NCBI GenBank assembly: GCA_015061035.1
Contig: SUXK01000004.1
Coordinates: 1 to 64,000 of the forward strand
Direction of reading: 5' to 3'
DNA from: Bacteroidales bacterium
GTDB taxonomy: Bacteria > Bacteroidota > Bacteroidia > Bacteroidales > G3-4614
DNA: 64,000 nucleotides
Below, piece by piece: positions 1 to 8,492 of this stretch. How positions within the stretch are numbered: the first letter of the stretch is position 1; every line of letters begins with the position of its first letter. The notes under the pieces were generated by a model. That model made no database searches and was not told where the DNA came from. It was given only the letters and a program-made list of their open reading frames with translations. The position numbers and the translations under genes were made by a program.

Positions 1-1
1 G

Positions 2-247
2 CGACTGAACAATATGCACTCCGAATCAAAATCGTTTGTATTTGCCTCACAACACGCCGTAGCAACTATTCTCTACATAATGCACGATGCTGTAGCCAAA
101 TACGAGCGAGGCAAAAAGGCCCGCTTTTAGAATCGACAAGGTGAGTTATTCACAGAGTTCTTCCGCTTGTTGACAAACAACTACAAACAACAGCGCTCTG
201 TGATGTATTATGCCGAACAGATGTGTCTTACACCTCATCACCTATCC
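2..247 (+). pseudogene. AraC-family regulator remnant, 5'-truncated by the window edge
   Basis: Frame from nt 2 reads ...SFVFASQHAVATILYIMHDAVAKYERGKKARF*NRQGELFTEFFRLLTNNYKQQRSVMYYAEQMCLTPHHLS, an AraC-like linker/HTH start. It has an in-frame TAG at 128-130 and homology stops where the opposing AraC gene ends (~250). Confidence 0.7.
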
Positions 248-249
248 CT

Positions 250-1053
250 CTATGTATTCATCTTTTTATACTCTTTTGGGGAGATTCCTGTATAGAGTTT
301 AAAGTATTTTCGGAAGGTGAACTGCTCGGGGAAGTTTAATTCTATGGATACATCTTTTATTGTTGTGTTGTTGTAACGCAACATTTTTTTTGCTTGATTT
401 ATTGTTACAAGTGCTATCCATTGTGAGGGGGTACGTCCTGATGCTTTCTTTATTATTCGGGTAAAATGGTTTGGGGAGAAGTTTAGCGCATCGGCATAGA
501 AACTTACCTCTCTGTGATTTTTATAGTTTTGAAATAGATAGAATACAAATTTTATCATTATACTCCGCTCTTTTTCATTCTTGACTGTTTCAAAATCTTG
601 CTGACGGAGAAATATTCTTGCGTACTCTAATATAGTGGTTTGCTCTAATAGTGCTATTATATTTTGCACTACTGTGTGTTGCTTTGATGATTGACTGAGG
701 GTTAACAACTCCTCTTTGTAACCATCAATCAAACTTTTGCGATATAGTAAATCGGTTTGTTCTTTTGGGGTACAAGTTGAATAAAATTTGTTTTGTTGCA
801 GGAACTCTTGTACTACATCTATGTTTACCTCGGCAATAGGAGCGAGTATATCTATCTCATCTTTGAATATGGTTACGATATTAAAGTCTTCCGACTTATG
901 TTTTACCTTTATCTGTATTAACGGTGATTTTATAATGGCATCTCCCGCTTTTAAACAACATAGTCGGTCATTTACTACCATTTCGCAACTTCCTTGTGTA
1001 CATAGGAAGAGTGCGAAATATATTTCATTATCGGGGCTTTCAAATATATCCAT
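250..1053 (-). CDS. AraC-family transcriptional regulator (N-terminal cupin-like domain plus C-terminal HTH)
   Basis: 267 aa; C-terminus ...NFSPNHFTRIIKKASGRTPSQWIALVTINQAKKMLRYNNTTIKDVSIELNFPEQFTFRKYFKLYTGISPKEYKK is a typical AraC HTH. Confidence 0.9.
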   Translation of the reverse strand: MDIFESPDNEIYFALFLCTQGSCEMVVNDRLCCLKAGDAIIKSPLIQIKVKHKSEDFNIVTIFKDEIDILAPIAEVNIDVVQEFLQQNKFYSTCTPKEQTDLLYRKSLIDGYKEELLTLSQSSKQHTVVQNIIALLEQTTILEYARIFLRQQDFETVKNEKERSIMIKFVFYLFQNYKNHREVSFYADALNFSPNHFTRIIKKASGRTPSQWIALVTINQAKKMLRYNNTTIKDVSIELNFPEQFTFRKYFKLYTGISPKEYKKMNT

Positions 1054-1152
1054 ATAACAAAGATAAATATTTTGACTAAACTAATTACCTATTTTTAGGA
1101 GTAAAATGAGTTTTATGGTGGATTTTGCTCAATTTTTGCTAAGTATTGGCAT

Positions 1153-1182
1153 TTGTTTTATATTTGATAAGGTATATCTTTG
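1153..1182 (+). promoter_or_regulatory. Bacteroidetes-type promoter for the efflux operon
   Basis: TTG (1153-1155), 19-nt spacer, TATCTTTG (1175-1182), matching the TTG/TAnnTTTG consensus. Confidence 0.65.
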
Positions 1183-1209
1183 TGTTATAAATTTCAATGT
1201 AATGAAGTT

Positions 1210-2487
1210 ATGAAGCGTTTTTATCTATTATTTACACTGACTGTTTTTTCATTGTTTGTTTCTGCCCAATCTTTAGAAGAGTGCAGATCTCTTGCTAAGG
1301 AACACTACCCTGAGATAAGTCAGTATGATTTGATTAGCAAAACGGAGGAGTACAATTTATCTAATGCTACAAGGGCTTGGATTCCTCAGGTTATGTTGTC
1401 GGGACAGGCTACTTATCAGTCGGCTACTCCTACTTATCCTGATGCTTTTAAGAAGATTATGCAGAGCAACGGTATGAATATGGTTGGTATTGATAAGGAC
1501 CAATATAAAATTGCTATTGATGTTACTCAAAATATTTGGGATGGTGGTCAATCAAAAGCAAATAGGGCAATTGCAGAAGCTGAGGCTAAGGAGCAACGTA
1601 GCAGGGTTGATGTGTCGTTGTATGATTTGCAATCGAGAGTTGATGATATCTACTTTGGCATTTTACTCCTTGATGAGCGTATAGAACAGACTAATGCTTT
1701 GATTGATATGTTAGAGAGTAACCTAAATAGGATGCGTTCTTACTATAATAATGGCATTGCAATGCTGAGTGATGTTGATGCTATTGAGGCTGAATTGCTT
1801 TCGGCCAAACAGACTCTTACTCAGGTTGAGGCATCGAGAGCAAGTTACCGCCAAATGTTGGAAATCTATATTGGGCAACCTTTGAAGGATAGTATATTGA
1901 AACGCCCCGATATGTGCGAGGTTACTAATCGCACTTCTCTACGCCCTGAACTATCGCTTTTTGATGCTCAACAGAATAAATTCAAGGCTCAAAGCAAGGC
2001 TATTAATTCATCGGTTATGCCTCAATTCAGCGCTTTTGCTCAAGGGTATTATGGTTACCCCGGTATGGATATGTTCAAGAGTATGGTTTCAGATGATTGG
2101 AGTTTAAATGCTATTGTTGGTGTGCGTATGATGTGGAATATTGGAGCATTTTATACTAAGAAGAATAATACAGAGAAACTGAATATTGCTCAAAAGCAAA
2201 TTGATGTTCAACGCAATGTTTTTTTGTTTAATACTCAATTGCAAACTACCCAATATGATGGAGAGATTATTCGCTTAAACAAAGCGATTAAAGATGATGA
2301 CAGAATTGTTGAACTTAGAACGAGAGTGCGTAAGGCTGCGGAATCGCAACTTGAAAATGGGGTTATTGATGCTACTGATTTGCTTCGTAAAATTACTGAT
2401 GAAACTACTGCTATTTTAAATAGAAGCACTCATGAGATTGAACTTTTACAGGCTACATATAAACTTAAAAATACTTTAAACCAATAG
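1210..2487 (+). CDS. TolC-family outer membrane efflux protein
   Basis: MKRFYLLFTLTVFSLFVSAQSLEECRSLAKEHYPEISQY; signal peptide and TolC-like coiled-coil. Start at the internal Met (1210) preferred over ORF start 1180. Confidence 0.88.
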   Translation: MKRFYLLFTLTVFSLFVSAQSLEECRSLAKEHYPEISQYDLISKTEEYNLSNATRAWIPQVMLSGQATYQSATPTYPDAFKKIMQSNGMNMVGIDKDQYKIAIDVTQNIWDGGQSKANRAIAEAEAKEQRSRVDVSLYDLQSRVDDIYFGILLLDERIEQTNALIDMLESNLNRMRSYYNNGIAMLSDVDAIEAELLSAKQTLTQVEASRASYRQMLEIYIGQPLKDSILKRPDMCEVTNRTSLRPELSLFDAQQNKFKAQSKAINSSVMPQFSAFAQGYYGYPGMDMFKSMVSDDWSLNAIVGVRMMWNIGAFYTKKNNTEKLNIAQKQIDVQRNVFLFNTQLQTTQYDGEIIRLNKAIKDDDRIVELRTRVRKAAESQLENGVIDATDLLRKITDETTAILNRSTHEIELLQATYKLKNTLNQ

Positions 2488-2490
2488 GAT

Positions 2491-3375
2491 ATGAAACGAT
2501 TTGTATATATTGCCATAACATTGCTTATGGTTTCTTGTGGAGAAAAGAGTGAGTTTGATGCTCAGGGTACTTTTGAGGCTACTGAGGTTATTGTTTCTTC
2601 AGAGGCTAATGGCAGAATTATTAGTTTTAATATTGAAGAGGGTAATATGGTTGATGCCAATACTATTATTGGAACTATTGATAGTGTTCAACTTTATCTT
2701 CAACGTAAACAACTTGAGGCTCAACAATCGGCTCTTCTTGCTTCTCGCCCCGATATTAAGAAACAGGTTTCTTCATTAAAAGAGGAGATTGCTAAACAGA
2801 AGGTTGAGTTAAAACGCATAGGTAATATGCTACGTGATGGTGCGGCTACTCAAAAGCAGTATGATGATATTGAGGCTCATATTCGTATTTTAGAGGGTAA
2901 ATTGGATGCTACGCTCTCTACTCTCACAAAGAATGCTTCTACTATTGATGATAACTCTGCGGCATTAGAGGCTCAAATCTCGGCTCTTGATGATAGAATT
3001 GAGAAGTGCAAAATTGTTTCTCCTATAAATGGTACTGTTTTGGTTAAGTACGCTGAGGCTGGTGAACTTGCAACAGTTGGCAAACCACTTATGAAGGTTG
3101 CTGACCTTGAGAATATTTATCTTCGTGCATATTTTACTTCAAACCAACTTGCTGATATTAAATTGGGGGAGAGCGTTACTGTTATTGCTGACTTTGGAGA
3201 TGATAATCGTTATGAGTATGATGGCAAAATAACTTGGATCTCGGCTGAGAGTGAATTTACTCCCAAAACTATTCAAACTAAGGAGTCTCGCTCTAATTTA
3301 GTGTATGCAGTAAAGATTGCGGTTAAAAACGACGGTCGTATTAAAATTGGTCTTTCTGGCGAAGTTAAATTATAG
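2491..3375 (+). CDS. HlyD-family periplasmic adaptor (lipoprotein) of an ABC efflux system
   Basis: Lipobox MKRFVYIAITLLMVSCGE; biotinyl-lipoyl-like FEATEVIVSSEANGRIISFNIEEGNMV and KCKIVSPINGTVLVKYAEAGELATVGKPLMKVADL. Confidence 0.9.
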   Translation: MKRFVYIAITLLMVSCGEKSEFDAQGTFEATEVIVSSEANGRIISFNIEEGNMVDANTIIGTIDSVQLYLQRKQLEAQQSALLASRPDIKKQVSSLKEEIAKQKVELKRIGNMLRDGAATQKQYDDIEAHIRILEGKLDATLSTLTKNASTIDDNSAALEAQISALDDRIEKCKIVSPINGTVLVKYAEAGELATVGKPLMKVADLENIYLRAYFTSNQLADIKLGESVTVIADFGDDNRYEYDGKITWISAESEFTPKTIQTKESRSNLVYAVKIAVKNDGRIKIGLSGEVKL

Positions 3376-3376
3376 T

Positions 3377-4276
3377 ATGAATGCAATAGAGGTTGATAAT
3401 CTTAGTAAGAGTTACGGCAAAGTTGATGCCTTAAAAGGGGTGTCATTTGAGGTGCGAAAGGGTGAACTTTTTGGCCTTATAGGACCTGATGGTGCTGGTA
3501 AGACTACTCTGTTCCGTTTACTTACCACATTGCTCAATCCCGATTCGGGAAGTGCAAAGGTGGAGGGTTGCGATATTGTAAAAGATTATCTTTCTATACG
3601 TTCGAGAATTGGTTATATGCCTGGTAGGTTCTCGCTATACAGCGACTTGTCAGTTGAAGAGAATCTAAATTTTTTTGCTGCTATATTTGGTGTTACAATA
3701 GAGGAGTCGTACGATTTGGTTGCTCCTATATATAAACATATCGAACCTTTTAAGAGACGTAAAGCAGGAAAGTTATCGGGAGGTATGAAACAGAAACTTG
3801 CTCTCTCTTGTGCTTTAATTCATCGCCCAAGTGTTTTATTCCTTGACGAACCTACAACGGGAGTGGATGCTGTATCGCGTAGCGAGTTTTGGGATATGCT
3901 TTCGGATTTAAAATTGAAAGGTATTACTATTCTTGTTTCTACTCCTTACATGGATGAGGCAAACCGTTGCGACCGTATTGCTCTTTGTAACGAAGGCTCT
4001 ATTTTAAGCATTGATACACCCGAAAAAATTGTTCAAAGTTTTGATTCAAAACTATATGGTGTTAAAGCAAAAAATATGTTTGCTCTTTTAGAGAGTAGTC
4101 GTAAATTCAGTGGGGTTGTTAATTGCTATCCTTTTGGAGAGTGGCACCATATTGTTATTGATAAGGATTTTGATATAGAAGCATTTAAAAAGGAGAATTG
4201 CCTTATTGAAGGTTTTGAGATTAAGAGTGTTGATGCCTCTATTGAAGATGTATTCATTAAATTGATGAAAAAATGA
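3377..4276 (+). CDS. ABC transporter ATP-binding protein
   Basis: Walker A GPDGAGKTTL, signature LSGGMKQKLA, Walker B VLFLDEPTTGVD; true start likely 3377 after the HlyD stop. Confidence 0.92.
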   Translation: MNAIEVDNLSKSYGKVDALKGVSFEVRKGELFGLIGPDGAGKTTLFRLLTTLLNPDSGSAKVEGCDIVKDYLSIRSRIGYMPGRFSLYSDLSVEENLNFFAAIFGVTIEESYDLVAPIYKHIEPFKRRKAGKLSGGMKQKLALSCALIHRPSVLFLDEPTTGVDAVSRSEFWDMLSDLKLKGITILVSTPYMDEANRCDRIALCNEGSILSIDTPEKIVQSFDSKLYGVKAKNMFALLESSRKFSGVVNCYPFGEWHHIVIDKDFDIEAFKKENCLIEGFEIKSVDASIEDVFIKLMKK

Positions 4277-5013
4277 ACGATATAGTTATTTCTGTTAAAA
4301 ATCTTACTAAACGATTTGGCAACTTTACTGCCGTTGATAACATATCGTTTGATGTGAAGAGAGGAGAAATTTTTGGTTTTCTTGGTGCTAATGGTGCTGG
4401 TAAAACTACCGCTATGCGTATGTTGTGCGGTTTGAGTTATCCCACTTCGGGCAGTGGCTGTGTTGCTGGTTTTGATGTTATGCACGAAGGCGAAATGATT
4501 AAAAGGCATATTGGTTATATGAGCCAACGTTTCTCGCTCTATAACGACCTTACTGTTTGGGAGAATATGCGTCTGTTTGCAGGAATCTATGGAATGACAA
4601 AAAAGGATACTGAAGCGAGAGCGACTGAGTTACTCACGCAACTAAACTTTTTGTCAGAGAGGGATACCCTTGTAGGTTCTCTACCTTTGGGGTGGAAACA
4701 GAAGTTATCGTTTGTTATTGCTACTATTCATTCGCCTGAGGTGGTTTTCTTAGATGAACCTACGGGTGGTGTTGACCCTATTACCAGACGTCAATTTTGG
4801 GAACTTATATATAAGGCAGCCGAAAGTGGTACTACTATTTTTGTTACCACACACTATATGGATGAGGCGGAGTATTGTTCGAGAGTTTCAATTATGGTGG
4901 ATGGCGAGGTACGTGCTTTGGACACCCCTGCACGCCTTAAACAAGAGTATGGTGTTGAGTCGATGGATGAGGTTTTTCGTATTTTGGCTCGCAAAGCAAA
5001 GAGAGGAGAGTAA
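4273..5013 (+). CDS. ABC transporter ATP-binding protein
   Basis: Walker A GANGAGKTTA, Walker B VVFLDEPTGGVDP; overlaps the previous gene by 4 nt. The signature position reads LPLGWKQKLS, which is degenerate. Confidence 0.92.
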   Translation: MNDIVISVKNLTKRFGNFTAVDNISFDVKRGEIFGFLGANGAGKTTAMRMLCGLSYPTSGSGCVAGFDVMHEGEMIKRHIGYMSQRFSLYNDLTVWENMRLFAGIYGMTKKDTEARATELLTQLNFLSERDTLVGSLPLGWKQKLSFVIATIHSPEVVFLDEPTGGVDPITRRQFWELIYKAAESGTTIFVTTHYMDEAEYCSRVSIMVDGEVRALDTPARLKQEYGVESMDEVFRILARKAKRGE

Positions 5014-5017
5014 TTAA

Positions 5018-6112
5018 ATGAAAGGCAATTTTATTTCATTCGTTAAAAAAGAGTCGCTACATATTCTGCGAGATAAGCGTACAATGTTAATTGTTATGCT
5101 AATCCCTGTTGTGCTTATGATTCTTTTTGGTTTTGCAATTTCTACAGAAGTGAACAATATTCGTGTGGCTGTTGTGGCACCTGAACGTACTGACGGAATA
5201 AGAGATGCTGTTGAAAAAATTTCGCAAAATAGTTATTTTACTTTTTGCGGATATATAAATAATGATGACGTTGATAATAAGTTACGTACAAATGAGGTTA
5301 GTGCTGTTATTGTATTTGCATCGGATTATGACAGACGTGTTGCTCTTGCCTCAGAGGGTGTTCCCTCAAAGCCCGTTATTCAGTTGATTGTTGATGCCTC
5401 AAATGTTAATAGTGCTGGTGCGGCTACTGCTTACTTACAGAATATATTATTGGGGAGGGAATCGCAACAATCAATGTTTGAAACACGTATGTTATTTAAC
5501 CCTCAGATGAAGAGTGCCTATAATTTTGTTCCCGGTATTATGGGGCTTATCTTTATTCTTGTTTGTGCAATGATGACCTCTGTTTCAATTGTTCGAGAAA
5601 AGGAGATGGGTTCTATGGAGGTTTTACTTGTTTCTCCCGTTAGACCTGTTAAGATTATTTTTGCCAAGATGATTCCCTATTTTGCTATTTCGTGTATTGT
5701 TCTTATAACAATTCTAATGTTGGCTCATTATCTGTTAGAGGTTCCTATGACGGGGGGTGTTGGGGGTATTCTATCAATTTCGATATTATATTTGATTCTT
5801 TCACTTGCTCTTGGATTATTAGTATCTACTATTGCAAAGACTCAGGTTGTTGCTCTATTGATTTCGGCAATGGTTTTGATGATGCCTATTATGATGCTTT
5901 CAGGACTACTATTCCCTATTGAAAATCTCCCTAAGTTTTTTCAGGTAGTATCGAATATAGTTCCTGCTCGTTGGTATATTGATGCAGTGCGTAAAATGAT
6001 GATTCAAGGTGAATCTATTACCGCAGTTTGGCAAAATTGTGCTATTCTTTTTGGTATGACTGTTGCCCTACTTGATATCTCGTTGAAAAAGTTTAATGAT
6101 AAACTCGAATAG
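5018..6112 (+). CDS. ABC-2 type permease
   Basis: 364 aa; FVKKESLHILRDKRTMLIVMLIPVVLMILFGFAIS and SIVREKEMGSMEVLLVSPVRPVKIIFAKMIPY are ABC-2 permease hallmarks. Confidence 0.92.
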   Translation: MKGNFISFVKKESLHILRDKRTMLIVMLIPVVLMILFGFAISTEVNNIRVAVVAPERTDGIRDAVEKISQNSYFTFCGYINNDDVDNKLRTNEVSAVIVFASDYDRRVALASEGVPSKPVIQLIVDASNVNSAGAATAYLQNILLGRESQQSMFETRMLFNPQMKSAYNFVPGIMGLIFILVCAMMTSVSIVREKEMGSMEVLLVSPVRPVKIIFAKMIPYFAISCIVLITILMLAHYLLEVPMTGGVGGILSISILYLILSLALGLLVSTIAKTQVVALLISAMVLMMPIMMLSGLLFPIENLPKFFQVVSNIVPARWYIDAVRKMMIQGESITAVWQNCAILFGMTVALLDISLKKFNDKLE

Positions 6113-7220
6113 ATTTATGCGTACGTTTATTGTATTACTTCAAAAAGAGTTCTTGCAGATTCGCCGCAACTCGTTTCTGCCAAAATTGATTATTGCATTT
6201 CCTATAATGCTAATGCTAATTATGCCTCTTATTATGACAATGGATGTGCGTAATGTTAATGTTGCTATTGTGGATATGGATTGTTCTTCTGTTTCACGCA
6301 GGATTGCTTCTCATATTGAGGCTTCGGACTATTTTTCTCTGAAACAAACGTCCTCTGAATACCCTCTTGCTTTGAGTGCTTTGGAAGAGGGAGATATTGA
6401 TGTTATTGTTCAGATTCCTAAAGATTTTGAACGTAATATGACGACCTCCTATCAAGAAAGAATTAGCATTACTGCTAATGCTGTTAATGCCACAAAGGGT
6501 AGTATGGGTATGCAATACGTTATTCAGACTATTGCATCATCACTAAAAGAGGTCAAAAGCGAGAATAGTGCGATTGCTACATCAGAATTAATTACTATTG
6601 AGAATAGATATAATCCTACGCTTAATTATAGGCACTATATGATTCCTGCTCTAATGATTATTATATTTATTCTTATTTGCGGATTTCTTCCTGCATTGAG
6701 TATTGTTGGAGAGAAAGAGAGCGGAACTATTGAACAGATTAATGTTACTCCTGTTTCGAGATTTAGTTTTATTCTTTCAAAACTTCTGCCTTACTGGATT
6801 ATAGGTTTGTTTGTGGTTACTATTGCTATGATTATTGCCCGATTGGTTTATGGTCTCGCCCCAATAGGCTCGGTTGGTACAATTTATTTGGGAGCATTGC
6901 TCTTTATATTAACTATATCAGGGTTAAGCCTAACGGTTGCTAATTTTTCAGAGACTATGCAACAGACTATTTTTGTTATGTTCTTTATTATTATGGTTAA
7001 TATGCTTATGAGCGGTTTGCTTACGCCTATTGACTCAATGCCTGAATGGGCTCAGAACTTTACTCTGATATTACCTCCAAGATTCTTTATTGAGATTCTT
7101 CGCTCGGTTTATCTTAAAGGTACAACAATTACAGAGTTATGGAACAACTTTGTGGCACTCGGCTTATTTGCTATTATATTTAACTCTCTTGCTGCTATTA
7201 CTTATAAAAAGCAGAGTTAA
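6096..7220 (+). CDS. ABC-2 type permease
   Basis: FIVLLQKEFLQIRRNSFLPKLIIAFPIMLMLIMPL...SIVGEKESGTIEQINVTPVSRFSFILSKLLPY; start 6096 or 6117. Confidence 0.92.
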   Translation: MINSNRFMRTFIVLLQKEFLQIRRNSFLPKLIIAFPIMLMLIMPLIMTMDVRNVNVAIVDMDCSSVSRRIASHIEASDYFSLKQTSSEYPLALSALEEGDIDVIVQIPKDFERNMTTSYQERISITANAVNATKGSMGMQYVIQTIASSLKEVKSENSAIATSELITIENRYNPTLNYRHYMIPALMIIIFILICGFLPALSIVGEKESGTIEQINVTPVSRFSFILSKLLPYWIIGLFVVTIAMIIARLVYGLAPIGSVGTIYLGALLFILTISGLSLTVANFSETMQQTIFVMFFIIMVNMLMSGLLTPIDSMPEWAQNFTLILPPRFFIEILRSVYLKGTTITELWNNFVALGLFAIIFNSLAAITYKKQS

Positions 7221-7278
7221 GTTAAGGTTAAATAAGGGATAAAATAGAAAGCCCAAAGGTCATAAAGGGGAAAAGGTT

Positions 7279-7308
7279 TTGTTATTTAAAACTTTTTTAA
7301 TAGTTTTG
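7279..7308 (+). promoter_or_regulatory. Bacteroidetes-type promoter in front of the intergenic structured RNA
   Basis: TTG (7279-7281), 19-nt spacer, TAGTTTTG (7301-7308). A second -7-like box, TAAATTTG, lies at 7365-7372. Confidence 0.55.
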
Positions 7309-7399
7309 CATATAGATTATGGTGTTACATAAAATGGATACCACAAACATATTACTAATTAAAATAAATTTGCCTATGAAACATTAGCGTATAGTTAGT

Positions 7400-7602
7400 A
7401 CGCACATTTTAGATATTTTGGAAAAAGCGTTTTAGCATTTATTCTTCTGCTCATAAAGTTTGGCGACTTAAAAGAAAAGATTGAATAATAGTTAAGATGC
7501 TCGTGCTATATTGGTACGGGCTTTTAGTTATTCATCTTTTCGGGTTACGCCAAACACCTATGAGCAGGAATACTAAGAGTTCCGTGCTTTTTTTATGTGC
7601 GT
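7400..7602 (+). ncRNA. Rod-like structured RNA candidate, 6S-like
   Basis: Long nested inverted repeat: acgcacat (7400-7407) with atgtgcgt (7595-7602); tctgctcata..tttggcg (7446-7464) with cgccaaac..tatgagcagga (~7548-7569); aaagattgaataa with ttattcatctttt further in. Confidence 0.5.
7563..7594 (+). terminator. Rho-independent terminator candidate
   Basis: agcaggaa (7563-7570) pairs with ttcc-g-tgct (7580-7588), followed by a T-run. Confidence 0.55.
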
Positions 7603-7682
7603 AATTGAAATTGTAATCGGAACAAGGAGGAAACCGAAAAGCCGATAAGTGAGTAGGAAATATTTATTTTAATTTAAAGATT

Positions 7683-8042
7683 ATGAAAAAGATTATATTG
7701 ATTATTGTAGCTGTATTCACTTTTACAATTACTAAAGCAACATATACCTCAGACTCTGCTACAAATTACACAAATAGCGAAACATATGCAGACGCACCCA
7801 CTTACTGGAGTGGTTGGGCTTCTGATCATATAGCTTGTCCTGATATGGAAATATTCATAAAGGTATACAATTCTCCAAATTCGTGTAATTCTTATTATGC
7901 AGTGGCATCACAAGTAAAAAAGTATAGCCTAAATAGAGTAACTAAACAATACGATATAAATGAGACATTAGTTGTAAAAGAAAGAAATGATGGAGAATAT
8001 TATGTTACCTATAATGGTAAAAATTTATTTTTCAGAATGTAA
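7683..8042 (+). CDS. Small secreted hypothetical protein
   Basis: 119 aa with signal peptide MKKIILIIVAVFTFTITKATY; no family recognised. Confidence 0.6.
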   Translation: MKKIILIIVAVFTFTITKATYTSDSATNYTNSETYADAPTYWSGWASDHIACPDMEIFIKVYNSPNSCNSYYAVASQVKKYSLNRVTKQYDINETLVVKERNDGEYYVTYNGKNLFFRM

Positions 8043-8097
8043 TCATTTTAGGAGGAAAAACAATGTGAATATACAAACGTATGTGAGCAAAATAAAA

Positions 8098-8125
8098 GAG
8101 AAGGAGTATCAAAATACTCCTTCTC
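8098..8125. terminator. Hairpin 1 of three in the convergent intergenic region
   Basis: gagaaggagtat-caaa-atactccttctc, 12-bp perfect stem. Confidence 0.75.
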
Positions 8126-8131
8126 CCTATT

Positions 8132-8171
8132 TTAAAAAGTTTGATAGTTGAGATAAGTTTTGGGATTTGTG
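8132..8171. repeat. Direct repeat copy 1 (40 bp)
   Basis: ttaaaaagtttgatagttgagataagttttgggatttgtg, identical to 8275-8314. Confidence 0.92.
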
Positions 8172-8229
8172 CTTTTTAAAGTTGTTAGTTGTTAGTTTTT
8201 TGTTGTTAGAAACTTATATTATAAAATAA

Positions 8230-8253
8230 GCGGAAATCCAAATGGACTTCCGC
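8230..8253. terminator. Hairpin 2
   Basis: gcggaaatcc-aaat-ggacttccgc, 10-bp stem with one mismatch. Confidence 0.65.
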
Positions 8254-8274
8254 TCTATCTTAAAGGTTTATATC

Positions 8275-8314
8275 TTAAAAAGTTTGATAGTTGAGATAAG
8301 TTTTGGGATTTGTG
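8275..8314. repeat. Direct repeat copy 2 (40 bp)
   Basis: Identical to 8132-8171. Confidence 0.92.
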
Positions 8315-8333
8315 TAGATTTTTTAATATTAAA

Positions 8334-8359
8334 GGCGGAAAACCTATTGATTCTCCGCC
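8334..8359. terminator. Hairpin 3
   Basis: ggcgga...tccgcc stem followed by AT-rich sequence. Confidence 0.55.
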
Positions 8360-8394
8360 TTATATCAAGCTTTATTAGAAAGGTTTAGATACAA

Positions 8395-8462
8395 CTAACT
8401 TGGTGGAGAAAACGACGGGAGCATACTGACGTATGTGACCGAGTTTGATTCCTACAAGTTAG
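8395..8462 (-). other. Structured element in the 3' region of pgk
   Basis: ctaacttg (8395-8402) pairs with caagttag (8455-8462), enclosing catac-tgac-gtatg (8422-8435). Strand assigned from pgk. Confidence 0.45.
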
Positions 8463-8492
8463 GAAGTAGATGAGCCTTTATAATGAAGCGAC

